Origin: Actinomycetota bacterium
Lineage (GTDB): Bacteria > Actinomycetota > Actinomycetes > Streptosporangiales > Streptosporangiaceae
Direction of reading: 5' to 3'
NCBI GenBank assembly: GCA_027313705.1
Contig: DAHVDE010000004.1
Coordinates: forward strand, 1 to 64,000
DNA length: 64,000 bases
In this document: in pieces, positions 42,931-52,818 of the stretch
How positions within the stretch are numbered: the stretch's first letter is position 1
Layout: the number at the start of each line of letters is the position of its first letter
Program-made: the position numbers and the translations under genes
The notes under the pieces: model-generated
The model's database searches: none
What the model was told of the DNA's origin: nothing
Seen by the model: only the letters and a program-made list of their open reading frames with translations

Positions 42931-44226
42931 TCAGCCGATGCGCTCGATGACGACGGGACGCGAATCCGGCTGGTCAGGCCCGACCTCGATTCCTCCGGCG
43001 AGTGCGTCGAGTGCGCCTGCGAACCTGACCGGATCGTCGGCGCGCAGCTCGAGCAACGGCTGGCCAGCGCTCACCTTCTCACCGGGCTTGGCCAGGCAGA
43101 TGACCCCGGCGCCCGGGCTCACCTGGTCCTCTTTGCGCGCCCTGCCAGCACCGAGCCGCCAGGCGGCGACGCCGACCGCGAGCGCGTCTAGCCGCCGCAG
43201 GTAGCCGCCATCTTCGGCCCGTACGAGCTGAACGTGCGGCGCCTCAGGCAACGGCGCGTCAGGGTCTCCGCCCTGCGCGGCGATCATCTGCCGGTACTTG
43301 GCGAGAGCGCGCCCGTCGGCCAGCGCCTGCGCCGGTTCCGCGTCGATGCCCGCCAGTGCCAGCATCTCCCGCGCCAGCGCGAGCGTGACCTCCACCAGGT
43401 CGGCAGGCCCGGCACCGCGCAGCGTGTCGATCGACTCGGCCACCTCGACCGCGTTGCCGACGGCCCGGCCAAGCGGCGCGTCCATCGCGGTCAGCAGCGC
43501 CGTCGTGCGCACGCCAGACTCCTGGCCGAGCCTGACCATGGTCCGTGCCAGCGCACGCGCCCGGTCGAGTTCCCGCATGAACGCACCGCTGCCGACCTTG
43601 ACGTCGAGGACGAGCGCGCCGGTGCCCTCGGCGATCTTCTTCGACATGATCGAGCTGGCAATCAGCGGAATCGATTCAACCGTCCCCGTGACATCGCGAA
43701 GGGCATAAAGCTTACGGTCGGCGGGCGCCAGATCAGAGCCTGCAGCGGCGATGACGCATCCGACCTTCGACAGGGTCGCCAGGAATTCACCGGCCGACAG
43801 CCCGGCCCGCCAGCCGGGCACGGCTTCCAGCTTGTCGAGCGTCCCCCCGGTGTGCCCGAGCCCCCGGCCGGAAAGCTGAGGCACGGCGGCGCCGCAGCTT
43901 GCCACCAGCGGGGCAAGTATGAGGGATACCTTGTCGCCGACCCCGCCTGTCGAGTGCTTGTCTACGGTCGGCAGCGGCACCGAACTCAAGTCCAGGCGCT
44001 GGCCAGAGGCGATCATCGCGTCCGTCCAGGCACGAAGCTCCGCGGGTTCCAGGCCGCGGAAGAAGATCGCCATCGCCATCGCCGCCATCTGCTCGTCGGC
44101 GACGGCACCCCTGGTGTAGCCGTCGATCAGCCAGGCGATGTCGGCTTGGCCAAGCTCGCCCCCGTCCCGCTTGGTCCTGATGAGTTCAGGCGCCTGCGCC
44201 TGCGCCCGCCCCTCAGCCGTGCTCAC
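42931..44226 (-). CDS. deoA: Thymidine phosphorylase
   Basis: 431 aa. Phosphorolyses thymidine/uridine to base plus (deoxy)ribose-1-P. DKHSTGGVGDK phosphate-binding signature, SGRGLGHTGGTLDKLE, and the C-terminal alpha/beta domain (GEKVSAGQPLLELRAD). Overlaps cdd by about 14 bp. Confidence 0.96.
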   Translation of the reverse strand: MSTAEGRAQAQAPELIRTKRDGGELGQADIAWLIDGYTRGAVADEQMAAMAMAIFFRGLEPAELRAWTDAMIASGQRLDLSSVPLPTVDKHSTGGVGDKVSLILAPLVASCGAAVPQLSGRGLGHTGGTLDKLEAVPGWRAGLSAGEFLATLSKVGCVIAAAGSDLAPADRKLYALRDVTGTVESIPLIASSIMSKKIAEGTGALVLDVKVGSGAFMRELDRARALARTMVRLGQESGVRTTALLTAMDAPLGRAVGNAVEVAESIDTLRGAGPADLVEVTLALAREMLALAGIDAEPAQALADGRALAKYRQMIAAQGGDPDAPLPEAPHVQLVRAEDGGYLRRLDALAVGVAAWRLGAGRARKEDQVSPGAGVICLAKPGEKVSAGQPLLELRADDPVRFAGALDALAGGIEVGPDQPDSRPVVIERIG

Positions 44227-44617
44227 GACGTTCCGCCAGGTCGGTGCCGGTAAAGGCGTCGGGGATCAGATCACCGAGCTTGCGCGGCTCTGGCCGGGAG
44301 TCGAGCAGCAGCCCGCCGCCGCCGGCTTCGAGCAGCAACTGCCTGCACCGCCCGCAGGGAACGAGCGGCTCACCGTCAGCGGCGACGACGCTGACCGCTA
44401 TCAGCCGGCCTGCCCCGGCCGCATGGAGGGCGCCGACCAGCCCGCACTCGGCGCACAGGGTAAGCCCGAAGGAGGCGTTCTCCACATTGCAGCCGGTTAC
44501 CACCGCGCCGTTCGTGGTCAATCCGGCGGCACCCACCCTGAGCCGTGAGTACGGCGCGTACGCGTTCGCGGCTGCTCTGGTGGCCGCTGCCCGCAATTCC
44601 GCCCAGTCTATGGTCAT
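44213..44617 (-). CDS. cdd: Cytidine deaminase
   Basis: 134 aa from ATG 44617 (MTIDWAELRAAATRA), with GGAG six bases upstream; GTG 44623 is alternative. Zinc site LCAEC and PCGRCRQ, substrate-binding CNVENASFG. The tail is longer than minimal Cdd. Converts cytidine to uridine at the head of the cdd-deoA-add transcript, divergent from the nucleoside transporter. Confidence 0.96.
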   Translation of the reverse strand: MTIDWAELRAAATRAAANAYAPYSRLRVGAAGLTTNGAVVTGCNVENASFGLTLCAECGLVGALHAAGAGRLIAVSVVAADGEPLVPCGRCRQLLLEAGGGGLLLDSRPEPRKLGDLIPDAFTGTDLAERREHG

Positions 44618-44882
44618 GCCCACTCCGGTCGTTATGTCACTATTATTCCGTTTTATCGGGTCTCGATTTCACAACAGCACAGTTGCTGCCGTGATATCCG
44701 GCTTCCGTGTCACACGCGACGGTAATAGATTCTCGTCATCCTGGGGGGGAGTCAGCGGACTCCCGGGGTTCTCAGGCGGCTTGCCTTGCCCCTGGCTGGT
44801 CGCCAGTGCCCAGCCGGCCGGGCCAGGGTCAGTTGGCCGGTGCGCTACATCGGCGGCATGCCGCCCCCATATAGGAGGAACC
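44618..44882. promoter_or_regulatory. Divergent promoter region of the nucleoside island
   Basis: 265 bp between cdd and the binding-protein gene. The part near cdd is AT-rich (about 44630-44690: TATTATTCCGTTTTATCGGG), the rarest composition in this window, and must hold the promoters of both arms. AGGAGG lies at 44873-44878 before the transporter gene. No clear operator was recognised. Confidence 0.5.
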
Positions 44883-46004
44883 GTGAGAGGGTCTCTCAAG
44901 ACCGTCGCCGCACTATGCGTGCTGGCGATGACTACCGCCACCGCCGCGTGCAGTAGCAACAGCAACTCAAGCAACCCGTCCTCTGGCGGCTCGCCGACCG
45001 CCACCACGGCGGCGACCTTCAAGGCCTGCATGGTGACCGACACCGGCGGCATCGACGACAAGTCGTTCAACGCCTCATCCTGGGCCGGCATGCAGGCCGC
45101 AGCCAAGGCCGATCCCAACATCAAGATCACCTACCTCCAGTCGACGTCACCGTCGGACTACCAGACGAACATCAGCACCTTCCTTTCCCAGGGCTGCGGC
45201 ATCATCGTGACGGTCGGCTTCCTGATGGCCGATGCCACCGAGTCGGCCGCGAAGGCGAACCCGAACCAGAAGTTCGCGATCGTCGACTGCTCCTACGCCT
45301 CGTTCTGCCTGTCCAAGCCGGTGGAGCCGAACATCGACCAGTTGGTCTTCAACACGGTGCAGGACGGCTTCCTCGGCGGCTACCTTGCCGCCGCGGTGAG
45401 CAAAACCCACATCGTGGCTACCTACGGCGGCGAGAACTTCGGCACCGTGACCATTTACATGGACGGCTTCTGGGACGGCGTGCAGTACTACAACAAGCAG
45501 CACCACGCCAACGTCAAGGTGCTCGGCTGGAACGAGCCGACCCAGAAGGGCGACTTCATCGGGAACTTCACCAACCTGGGCGCCGGCCAGACCCTGACCA
45601 ACACCTTCATCGGTGACGGCGCCGACGTGATCTTCCCTGTCGCCGGAGGGGTCGGCCTCGGCACGGCCAAGGCCGTCCAGACCGCCGACGCGGCCGGCAA
45701 GAAGGTCAGCATCGAGTGGGTCGACACCGATGGCTGCACGAACGCACCGCAGTACTGCAAGTACTTCCTCACCTCTGTTACCAAGGGCATCGTGTCCGCG
45801 GTAGAAACCGCGGTGCTGAGCGCGGCCAAGGGCACCTTCTCCGGCGGCACCTACGTCGGCACCCTGGCCAACGGCGGCGCTGTCCTCGCGCCTTACCACG
45901 ACTACGCCAGCAAGATCCCGGCGTCCGTGCAGGCCGAGATCAACACGCTCAAGTCGGAGATCGAGAGCGGCAAGATCGTGCCCGCGACCAAGAGCCCGGT
46001 CTAA
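44883..46004 (+). CDS. BMP-family nucleoside-binding lipoprotein
   Basis: 373 aa from GTG 44883 (AGGAGG four bases upstream); frame back to 44244 is antisense to cdd and rejected. Lipobox ending at C23 (TATAAC), then a Ser/Asn-rich linker. The mature domain is of the Bmp/Med family: MVTDTGGIDDKSFNASSWAGM, QTNISTFLSQGCG, IEWVDTDGC. Captures purine or pyrimidine nucleosides outside the membrane for the ABC importer encoded next. Confidence 0.93.
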   Translation: MRGSLKTVAALCVLAMTTATAACSSNSNSSNPSSGGSPTATTAATFKACMVTDTGGIDDKSFNASSWAGMQAAAKADPNIKITYLQSTSPSDYQTNISTFLSQGCGIIVTVGFLMADATESAAKANPNQKFAIVDCSYASFCLSKPVEPNIDQLVFNTVQDGFLGGYLAAAVSKTHIVATYGGENFGTVTIYMDGFWDGVQYYNKQHHANVKVLGWNEPTQKGDFIGNFTNLGAGQTLTNTFIGDGADVIFPVAGGVGLGTAKAVQTADAAGKKVSIEWVDTDGCTNAPQYCKYFLTSVTKGIVSAVETAVLSAAKGTFSGGTYVGTLANGGAVLAPYHDYASKIPASVQAEINTLKSEIESGKIVPATKSPV

Positions 46005-46028
46005 GGCAGCGCTGTTACCGAGATCCTC

Positions 46029-46090
46029 GCCGCCCGGCAGGCCAGGAGGCTGACCTTCCCGCCAGGTCAGCCTCGGGCCCGCCGGGCGGC
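46029..46090 (+). terminator. Nested double hairpin between binding protein and ATPase genes
   Basis: Inner stem GAGGCTGACCT (46046-46056) with AGGTCAGCCTC (46064-46074), perfect 11+11. Outer stem GCCGCCCGGC (46029-46038) with GCCGGGCGGC (46081-46090), perfect 10+10. It sits 25 bp after the binding-protein stop. Such an intra-operon structure would attenuate transcription and protect the upstream message, giving more binding protein than transporter. Confidence 0.7.
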
Positions 46091-46113
46091 ACAGGCATGA
46101 AAGAAGGCTGCCG

Positions 46114-47661
46114 GTGAAGCTTGAGCTGCGCGGCATTACCAAGCGCTTCGGCTCTCTCGTCGCCAACGACCACATTGACCTTGTGGTGCAGCCCGGCGAG
46201 ATCAGGGCGCTGCTCGGCGAGAACGGCGCAGGCAAGACGACGCTGATGAACGTCCTCTACGGCCTGATCCAGCCCGACGAGGGCGAGATCTGGATCGAAG
46301 GCAGGCCGGCGCACATCAGGTCGCCGAAGGACGCCATCAGCGCCGGCATCGGCATGGTGCACCAGCACTTCATGCTGGTTCCCGTCTTCACCGTGGCCGA
46401 GAATGTCACGCTCGGGGTGGAGCGCACCCGCGGCTTCGGCGGCCTGCTCGACCGCAAGCGCACCCGCCGCGACGTGCTCGAGCTTTCCGAGCGCTTCGGG
46501 CTCCAGGTCAATCCGGACGCGCTGGTCGAGGAACTGCCGGTCGGGATACAGCAGCGGGTCGAGATCATCAAGGCCCTGCTGCGCGACGCAAGCACGCTCG
46601 TGCTCGACGAGCCGACGGCGGTGCTGACCCCCGGCGAGACAGAGGACCTGTTCCGCATCATGCGCGAGCTTCGCGAGGGCGGCCGCTCGATCGTCTTCAT
46701 CTCGCACAAGCTCAAGGAAGTCCAGTCGATCGCGGACAACATCACCATCATCAGGCGCGGCCAGGTCGTCGGCGAGCGCCCGCCGAGCACGACGGGCGCG
46801 GAACTCGCCGCCCTCATGGTCGGCCGGGCCGTTCAGCTCAGGGTCAGCAAGGAACCAGCCAGGCCGCAAGGCGTGCGGCTCAAGGTAGACAACCTGACCG
46901 TAGCTGACGAGCGCGGCGAGCTCGCCGTGCGCGGGGTGTCCTTCGAGGTGCGCGGTGGCGAGATCCTCGGCATCGCCGGGGTGCAGGGAAACGGCCAGAC
47001 CGAGTTGTGCGAGGCGCTGCTCGGCCTTCGGTCAAGCAGCGGCACGGTCACGCTGGACGGCAACGACCTGTCTTCTGGCACGACCCGTGACCGGCTGCGG
47101 GCTGGCGTCGGTTACGTGCCGGAGGACCGGCAGGCAGACGGCCTGGTCGGCACGTTCTCCGTTGCCGACAACATGGTGCTCGACGTCTATGACCGCCCGC
47201 CCTATGCCTCGGGAATCGCGCTGAACACCGACCAGATCAAGGCGGCCGCGACCAGGCTGGTCGAAGAGTACGACGTCCGCACTAGCTCGGTGCAGACCCC
47301 GGTGGGCAGGCTGTCCGGCGGCAACCAGCAGAAGGTCATCGTGGCCAGGGAACTGAGCCGCGACAACAAGATGCTGCTGGCCAGCCAGCCGACCAGGGGC
47401 CTTGACGTCGGCTCGATCGAGTTCGTGCACAAGCAGATCGTGGCCCAGCGCGACCATGGCGTCGCGGTGGTGATCGTGTCGTCAGAACTTGACGAGATCT
47501 ACGCGCTCGCCGACCGGATCGCGGTCATGTACGAGGGCCGCATTGTCGGCTTCTGCGCGCCTGACATCGGCGAGACCGAGCTCGGCCTGCTGATGGCGGG
47601 CGTGACCAAAGAGCAGGCCGCGGACCAGGCCGGCAGATCAGAGCAGGAGCAAGCGCCGTGA
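46114..47661 (+). CDS. Nucleoside ABC importer, double-cassette ATPase
   Basis: 515 aa, GTG start. Cassette 1 (about 1-240): GENGAGKTTL, PVGIQQRVEIIKAL, LDEPTAVLTP. Cassette 2 (about 255-500) has a degenerate Walker A (GVQGNGQTELCE), signature LSGGNQQKVIV and SQPTRGLDVGS. One competent and one degenerate site is normal for the ribose/nucleoside class. Powers the two permeases downstream; the stop overlaps the next gene by 4 bp. Confidence 0.95.
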   Translation: MKLELRGITKRFGSLVANDHIDLVVQPGEIRALLGENGAGKTTLMNVLYGLIQPDEGEIWIEGRPAHIRSPKDAISAGIGMVHQHFMLVPVFTVAENVTLGVERTRGFGGLLDRKRTRRDVLELSERFGLQVNPDALVEELPVGIQQRVEIIKALLRDASTLVLDEPTAVLTPGETEDLFRIMRELREGGRSIVFISHKLKEVQSIADNITIIRRGQVVGERPPSTTGAELAALMVGRAVQLRVSKEPARPQGVRLKVDNLTVADERGELAVRGVSFEVRGGEILGIAGVQGNGQTELCEALLGLRSSSGTVTLDGNDLSSGTTRDRLRAGVGYVPEDRQADGLVGTFSVADNMVLDVYDRPPYASGIALNTDQIKAAATRLVEEYDVRTSSVQTPVGRLSGGNQQKVIVARELSRDNKMLLASQPTRGLDVGSIEFVHKQIVAQRDHGVAVVIVSSELDEIYALADRIAVMYEGRIVGFCAPDIGETELGLLMAGVTKEQAADQAGRSEQEQAP

Positions 47662-48944
47662 GCGAAGAGCTTCCCGTCCCGGCGAGCCCGGTTCCCGAGG
47701 AAGAACCCAGGCGCCGGCTGAGGCTGACCGGCAGCGTGATCACCGAGGCGATCACGCAGGGCAGTTCCACGGTGATGACGGTCTTGTCGATCTTCCTTGC
47801 CCTGGTCGTGGGCGGCATATTGATCGTGTTCACCGACCCGGTCGTGACGAAGGCATGGAGCTCGTTCTTCGCCGCCCCTGGTAATGCCCTGGCGCAGACC
47901 TGGGATTCGGTGTCCTTCGCCTATTCGCAGATGTTCGAGGGCGCCATCTTCAACCCGAACACGGTCACCGCCGCGTTCCACGGCGGTTCTGTCGCCGCCA
48001 TCTTCTACCCGCTGTCCCAGACCTGCGCCCAGGCGACGCCGCTGATCCTGACCGGGCTAGCGGTCGCGATCGCCTTCAGGGCCGGCCTGTTCAACATCGG
48101 CGCGGCCGGCCAGTGGGTGGGCGGCGCGATCGTGGCGACCTGGCTCGGGTTCGGGGTCAGCCTGCCGATCGTGGTGCACGTCGTCGTCTGCGTGATCGGC
48201 GGTTTCTTCGGCGGCGCGGTAATCGGCTGGTTTGTCGGACTGCTCAAGGCCAAGACGGGCGCGCACGAGGTCATCGTCACGATCATGCTCAATTACGTGA
48301 TGTATGACCTGCTCAGTTACCTGCTCTCGCATCCGGCGATGCTCCAGCAGCCGCATCAGACCAACCAGATCGCGCCCTTCATCGCCAGCAACGCGAACTT
48401 GCCGCATGTCGGCGGGCCGCCGCCGCAGGCTGGGGTGGGTTTCCTGATCGCACTGGCGGCGGCAGCCGCCTGCGCCTGGCTGCTTTCCCGCAGCACCACC
48501 GGCTTCCAGTTCCGCACCGTGGGCGCCAGCCCGAGCGCGGCCCGGAGCGCGGGCATCAACGTCGAGCGGTCGTGGATCTTGGTCATGCTGATCGCGGGCG
48601 GGCTGGCCGGCCTTTCGGCAGCCACGGTGATCCAGGGCACGAACACCCAGCTCACTTTCAACAGCTTCGGCACCTACGGGCCAGACGGCATCACGGTCGC
48701 ACTGCTCGGCCGGGCCAAGCCATGGGGCACGGTACTCGCCGGCCTGCTGTTCGGCGCGCTGCACGTGGGCGGCACTTACGTCGCGGCCGCGACACTCAAC
48801 CAGGTCCCCAGTGACATCGTGCAGGTGCTCGAGGGCCTCATCGTGCTGTTCGTAGCGGCGCCCGCGCTGATCAGGGCGGTGTTCAGGCTGCGCGCGACCA
48901 GGGGCACCGGCATGGAAGCTGCTGCTAAGGGGTGGAACGGTTGA
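47658..48944 (+). CDS. Nucleoside ABC importer permease 1
   Basis: 428 aa, GTG start overlapping the ATPase stop. Charged N-terminus, about 8-9 membrane segments, and the BPD_transp_2 pattern LTGLAVAIAFRAGLFNIGAAGQ plus TGFQFRTVGASPSAARSAGI, the coupling loop to the ATPase. Matches YufP/NupP-type permeases. Confidence 0.93.
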   Translation: MSEELPVPASPVPEEEPRRRLRLTGSVITEAITQGSSTVMTVLSIFLALVVGGILIVFTDPVVTKAWSSFFAAPGNALAQTWDSVSFAYSQMFEGAIFNPNTVTAAFHGGSVAAIFYPLSQTCAQATPLILTGLAVAIAFRAGLFNIGAAGQWVGGAIVATWLGFGVSLPIVVHVVVCVIGGFFGGAVIGWFVGLLKAKTGAHEVIVTIMLNYVMYDLLSYLLSHPAMLQQPHQTNQIAPFIASNANLPHVGGPPPQAGVGFLIALAAAAACAWLLSRSTTGFQFRTVGASPSAARSAGINVERSWILVMLIAGGLAGLSAATVIQGTNTQLTFNSFGTYGPDGITVALLGRAKPWGTVLAGLLFGALHVGGTYVAAATLNQVPSDIVQVLEGLIVLFVAAPALIRAVFRLRATRGTGMEAAAKGWNG

Positions 48945-50203
48945 CCACGCTCACCGCGGCGGTAAGGGCGCCGCTCACCGCGGACCGCAAGTACCTGGCG
49001 ACGGGTACCTTCGCCCTGCTCGGCGTGCTCGATATAGCGGTCTTCGGCCTGCTCGCCCACAAGGGCGATGCCGGCTTCGTGCTCTCCCAGGCTGGTTCGG
49101 TCCACCTTCCCGTGCTTAAGGTGCCAGCGGCCCTGGCCTGTTACGTGCTCGGCGCGCTCACGATCGCGCTGGCCGTGCTGCGGGGGACCGTCAGCCTGAG
49201 CCGGGGCCAAAGGCGGCTGGCGATTGCCGGGGTACTGGTGTTCTTCCTGATCGCGCTGCTTTGCTGGGCTGACGCTGGCGCGATACCGCTGAGCGTGCTT
49301 AACCTCGGGCAAGGCACGTTGTCGGCGTCGATCCCGCTGATACTCGGCGCCCTGGCGGGATGCCTGAGCGAGCGGTCAGGCGTGATCAACATCGCGATCG
49401 AGGGCCAGTTGCTCTTCGGCGCCTTCACGGCCGCGATCGTCGCAAGCGCGTTCGGCGGCCTTTGGGTCGGGCTCTTCGCCGGCGCGCTGGCCGGCGGACT
49501 CGTCGGGGTACTGCTCGCGGTCTTCGCGATCACGTTCCTGATGGACCAGATCATCCTCGGCGTGGTGCTGAACGTGCTGGCGCTCGGGATGACGGACTAC
49601 TTCTACGACCGCCTGATGGTGCAGAACCCGAACTACAACACCGGCGTCACCTTCGGCGCAATCAAGATTCCCGTACTCGCGGAGATCCCGGTCATCGGCC
49701 CGATCTTCTTCGACTCGACGGTCTTCTTGTACATCACCTACGTGGCGATCATCGGCATCCAGGTCGCGCTGCTCAGCACGAGGTGGGGCCTGCGGGTCAG
49801 GGCGGTGGGTGAGCATCCGACCGCGGCCGACACCGTCGGCATCCCTGTGCTGTGGATCAGGTACCGCAACGTGATGCTCGGCGGGCTGCTGGCCGGCATC
49901 GGCGGGGCGTTCTTGACCATCGGCTCAGTCGGCACCTTCAACCCGGATATAAGCTCGGGTTTCGGCTACATCGCCCTGGCGGCACTGATCTTCGGCCGCT
50001 GGACTCCGCTTGGCTCGCTGGCTGCTGCCTTGCTCTTCGGTTTCTCGCTTGAACTGGCGCTTGTGCTGCCGACGGTCAATCCAGTGCTCCCGCCGGCGAT
50101 CATGAATATGGCCCCGTACGTGGCGACGATCATCGCCGTGGCGGGCCTGGTAGGCAAGGTCAGGGCGCCTGCCGCCGACGGCCAGCCTTACGTGAAGGCA
50201 TAG
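48932..50203 (+). CDS. Nucleoside ABC importer permease 2
   Basis: 423 aa, GTG 48932 overlapping permease 1 by 13 bp; TTG 48941 is possible. About 10 membrane segments, with an extra N-terminal pair. Core motifs: LGALAGCLSERSGVINIAIEGQLL and STRWGLRVRAVGEHPTAADTVGI (ATPase coupling). Partner of permease 1 in the heteromeric channel. Confidence 0.93.
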   Translation: MERLTTLTAAVRAPLTADRKYLATGTFALLGVLDIAVFGLLAHKGDAGFVLSQAGSVHLPVLKVPAALACYVLGALTIALAVLRGTVSLSRGQRRLAIAGVLVFFLIALLCWADAGAIPLSVLNLGQGTLSASIPLILGALAGCLSERSGVINIAIEGQLLFGAFTAAIVASAFGGLWVGLFAGALAGGLVGVLLAVFAITFLMDQIILGVVLNVLALGMTDYFYDRLMVQNPNYNTGVTFGAIKIPVLAEIPVIGPIFFDSTVFLYITYVAIIGIQVALLSTRWGLRVRAVGEHPTAADTVGIPVLWIRYRNVMLGGLLAGIGGAFLTIGSVGTFNPDISSGFGYIALAALIFGRWTPLGSLAAALLFGFSLELALVLPTVNPVLPPAIMNMAPYVATIIAVAGLVGKVRAPAADGQPYVKA

Positions 50204-50212
50204 AACATTACG

Positions 50213-51052
50213 GTGGGTGGGGTGGACGCTTACGCGGCCGCGCAGGCAAGCGCGGAAAATCTGGCCGTACTGACCGGCGAAGCGGCGCACGACGTCGCGG
50301 TCGTGCTCGGCTCTGGCTGGGCGCCCGCGGCCGACGCGCTCGGCCCGCCAGCCGCCGAGGTGACCCTTGACGAGCTTGGCGGCTTCCCCGCGCCTTCCGT
50401 TCCTGGGCACCTGGCGATGGCCAGGTCGCTGCGGGTCGGCACGCTGCGCGTGCTTGTGTACCTCGGGCGCACTCACCTGTACGAAGGCCATCCGGTCGGC
50501 GCCGTGGTGCACGGCGTGCGCACCGCCGCTGCGGCCGGATGCCAGGTACTCGTGCTGACCAACGCCTCCGGCGGCATCAACCCCGAGTTCGGCGTGGGCC
50601 AGCCGGTGCTGCTCAGTGACCACCTCAACCTGACCGGCCGGTCTCCGCTCGCCGGTCCTGAGCCGCCAGAAGGCTACCGCTCGCGGTTCGTCGATCTCAC
50701 CGCCGTGTATTCGCCCAGGTTGCGCGGCCTGGCCAGGCAGATCGATCCCAGCCTGCCGGAAGGCGTGTACGCGATGCTGCCAGGCCCGCACTACGAGACG
50801 CCGGCCGAGATCAGGATGCTGTGCATGGCGGGCGCGGACATGGTGGGAATGTCCACCGGGCTCGAGGCGATCGCCGCCAGGCACCTGGGACTCGAAGTGC
50901 TCGGTATCTCGCTGGTGACCAATCCGGCCGCCGGGCTGTCCGGCGACAAGCTTGACCACGCCGAGGTAGTCGCGGCCGGCCGGGCCAGCGCCGGCCGGGT
51001 CGGCTCGCTGCTCAGCCGGCTGCTGCCTGATGTGCTAGCAGGTTCACCATGA
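50213..51052 (+). CDS. punA: Purine nucleoside phosphorylase
   Basis: 279 aa, GTG start 9 bp after permease 2. Trimeric (low-molecular-mass) class: [34 protein letters not shown] and the [13 protein letters not shown] base site. Splits (deoxy)inosine/guanosine to the base and pentose-1-phosphate. Overlaps the mutase gene by ATGA. Confidence 0.95.
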   Translation: MGGVDAYAAAQASAENLAVLTGEAAHDVAVVLGSGWAPAADALGPPAAEVTLDELGGFPAPSVPGHLAMARSLRVGTLRVLVYLGRTHLYEGHPVGAVVHGVRTAAAAGCQVLVLTNASGGINPEFGVGQPVLLSDHLNLTGRSPLAGPEPPEGYRSRFVDLTAVYSPRLRGLARQIDPSLPEGVYAMLPGPHYETPAEIRMLCMAGADMVGMSTGLEAIAARHLGLEVLGISLVTNPAAGLSGDKLDHAEVVAAGRASAGRVGSLLSRLLPDVLAGSP

Positions 51053-52776
51053 TCAGCGGCGGCCTGCACGCGCAGGTAACCGCCTGGATCGCCGACGACC
51101 CTGATCAGGGCGACCAGGCTGAGCTTGCCGCCTTGCTGCGCGAAGCCGACCGCGGCGACGACGAGGAGTCCGCCGCAGCGGCCGCCGACCTCGCCGACCG
51201 GTTCGCCGGCCGGCTTGTGTTCGGCACCGCCGGGCTGCGCGGCAAGATCGGCGCCGGCCCCAACCGGATGAACCTGGCAGTAGTCAGGGCGACGACCGCC
51301 GCACTCGCCGAGTGGCTGAGGTACGTAGACCCGACCGCCGCCGACACGGGAGTCGTGATCGGCTGCGACGCCAGGCACCGCTCAGACGACTTCGCCGCCG
51401 AGGCGGCTGCCGTACTCGCCGGCGCCGGCCTGCGTGTCCATTTGCTGCCGCCAAGACAGCCAACTCCGCTGCTCGCCTACGCGGTCACTTACCTGCGCGC
51501 GGCGGCCGGAATCATGATCACGGCCAGCCACAACCCGCCGGCCGACAATGGCTACAAGCTTTACCTGAGCGACGGCGCGCAGATCGTGCCGCCTGCCGAC
51601 CTCGAGATCGAGGCGGCGATCGGCACACTTGGCCCATTGTCGGAAGTGCCGGTCGCCGACCTCGGCGATCCGCTGATCGAAAGGCACGACGACAAGATCG
51701 CCGCGGCCTACCTGGACGCGATCTGCTCGCTTTCACCCGCGCCGCGAGGCTCGGCGTGGCTGCGCTACATCTATACACCGCTGCACGGCGTGGCTGGCGA
51801 CCTGGCGGTGCGCGCCTTCGAGCAGGCCGGATTCCCGCCGCCTGACGTGGTCGAGGCGCAGGCCAGGCCCGACCCCGACTTCCGCACTGTTCGTTACCCG
51901 AACCCGGAAGAGCCAGGATCGCTTGACCTTGCGCTGGCACAGGCCAGGCGCACCGGAGCCGACCTCGTGCTGGCGAACGACCCTGACGGCGATCGTCTCG
52001 CCGTCGCGGTACCCGACGACTCGGTGCCAGGCGGCTGGCGGACCCTGACCGGCGATCAGGTAGGAGCGCTGCTCGGAGCGTACCTGCTCGACCGGGCCAG
52101 GCCAGGCGCGCACGCGGCCGATGCCGACTACCAGCAGCCTCTCGTGGCGACCACAATCGTGTCGGCGACCATGCTGGCCAGCATCGCCGCCGCCGCCAGA
52201 GCCGCCTGCGCCGAGACCCTGACCGGCTTCAAATGGATCGCCAGGGCCGGTGAACTGCGCCCGGAGAACCGGTTCATCTTCGGTTACGAAGAGGCGCTCG
52301 GCTACACGATCGGAACGACCGTGCGCGACAAGGACGGGATCGGCGCCGCACTCGCGGTGCTCAGCCTGGCCGCGCGGGCCAGATCGGGCGGCGAGTCCCT
52401 GCTCGAGGCCTACGACGCGCTTGAGGTCAGGCACGGCGTGCACTTGACCGAGCAACTGACCGTCCAGACGACGACGCCCGTGCACATCATGTCGAGACTG
52501 CGGGTCGCCGCTCCCGCCGACCTGGCTGGCCAGCCCATCGTCTCGGCCTCCGACCTGACCGGCGGCACCGCCGACCTTCCCTCGGCCGACGTGCTCAGGT
52601 ACTGGCTGCCCGGCGCGCGGGTGGTGATCAGGCCGAGTGGCACCGAGCCGAAGATCAAGGCCTACCTGGAAGTAGTCGAACCGGTGACCGCCGGCCGCCT
52701 AGCCCAGGCCCGCCACGCCGCCCGCGCCCGCATGGACCCGCTCAGCGAAGCCGTCAGGGCACTGCTGGAAGGCTAA
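51049..52776 (+). CDS. Phosphosugar mutase (phosphopentomutase role likely)
   Basis: 575 aa alpha-D-phosphohexomutase-fold enzyme. Phospho-Ser loop [15 protein letters not shown], metal loop [12 protein letters not shown], sugar loop GYEEALGY and phosphate-binding [12 protein letters not shown]: all four active-site elements are present. Directly after punA and within a nucleoside island, it most likely moves phosphate between C1 and C5 of (deoxy)ribose, linking phosphorylases to deoC. A phosphoglucomutase or phosphomannomutase activity cannot be excluded. Confidence 0.88.
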   Translation: MISGGLHAQVTAWIADDPDQGDQAELAALLREADRGDDEESAAAAADLADRFAGRLVFGTAGLRGKIGAGPNRMNLAVVRATTAALAEWLRYVDPTAADTGVVIGCDARHRSDDFAAEAAAVLAGAGLRVHLLPPRQPTPLLAYAVTYLRAAAGIMITASHNPPADNGYKLYLSDGAQIVPPADLEIEAAIGTLGPLSEVPVADLGDPLIERHDDKIAAAYLDAICSLSPAPRGSAWLRYIYTPLHGVAGDLAVRAFEQAGFPPPDVVEAQARPDPDFRTVRYPNPEEPGSLDLALAQARRTGADLVLANDPDGDRLAVAVPDDSVPGGWRTLTGDQVGALLGAYLLDRARPGAHAADADYQQPLVATTIVSATMLASIAAAARAACAETLTGFKWIARAGELRPENRFIFGYEEALGYTIGTTVRDKDGIGAALAVLSLAARARSGGESLLEAYDALEVRHGVHLTEQLTVQTTTPVHIMSRLRVAAPADLAGQPIVSASDLTGGTADLPSADVLRYWLPGARVVIRPSGTEPKIKAYLEVVEPVTAGRLAQARHAARARMDPLSEAVRALLEG

Positions 52777-52818
52777 CCCGCGGTCGCGCCAGCGGCGCAT
52801 GCATGGGAGGCTCAGCCT

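Noticed and set aside
44244-44882. Long N-terminal extension of the nucleoside-binding lipoprotein
   Set aside because: It is antisense to cdd; the AGGAGG and lipoprotein signal fix the start at 44883.
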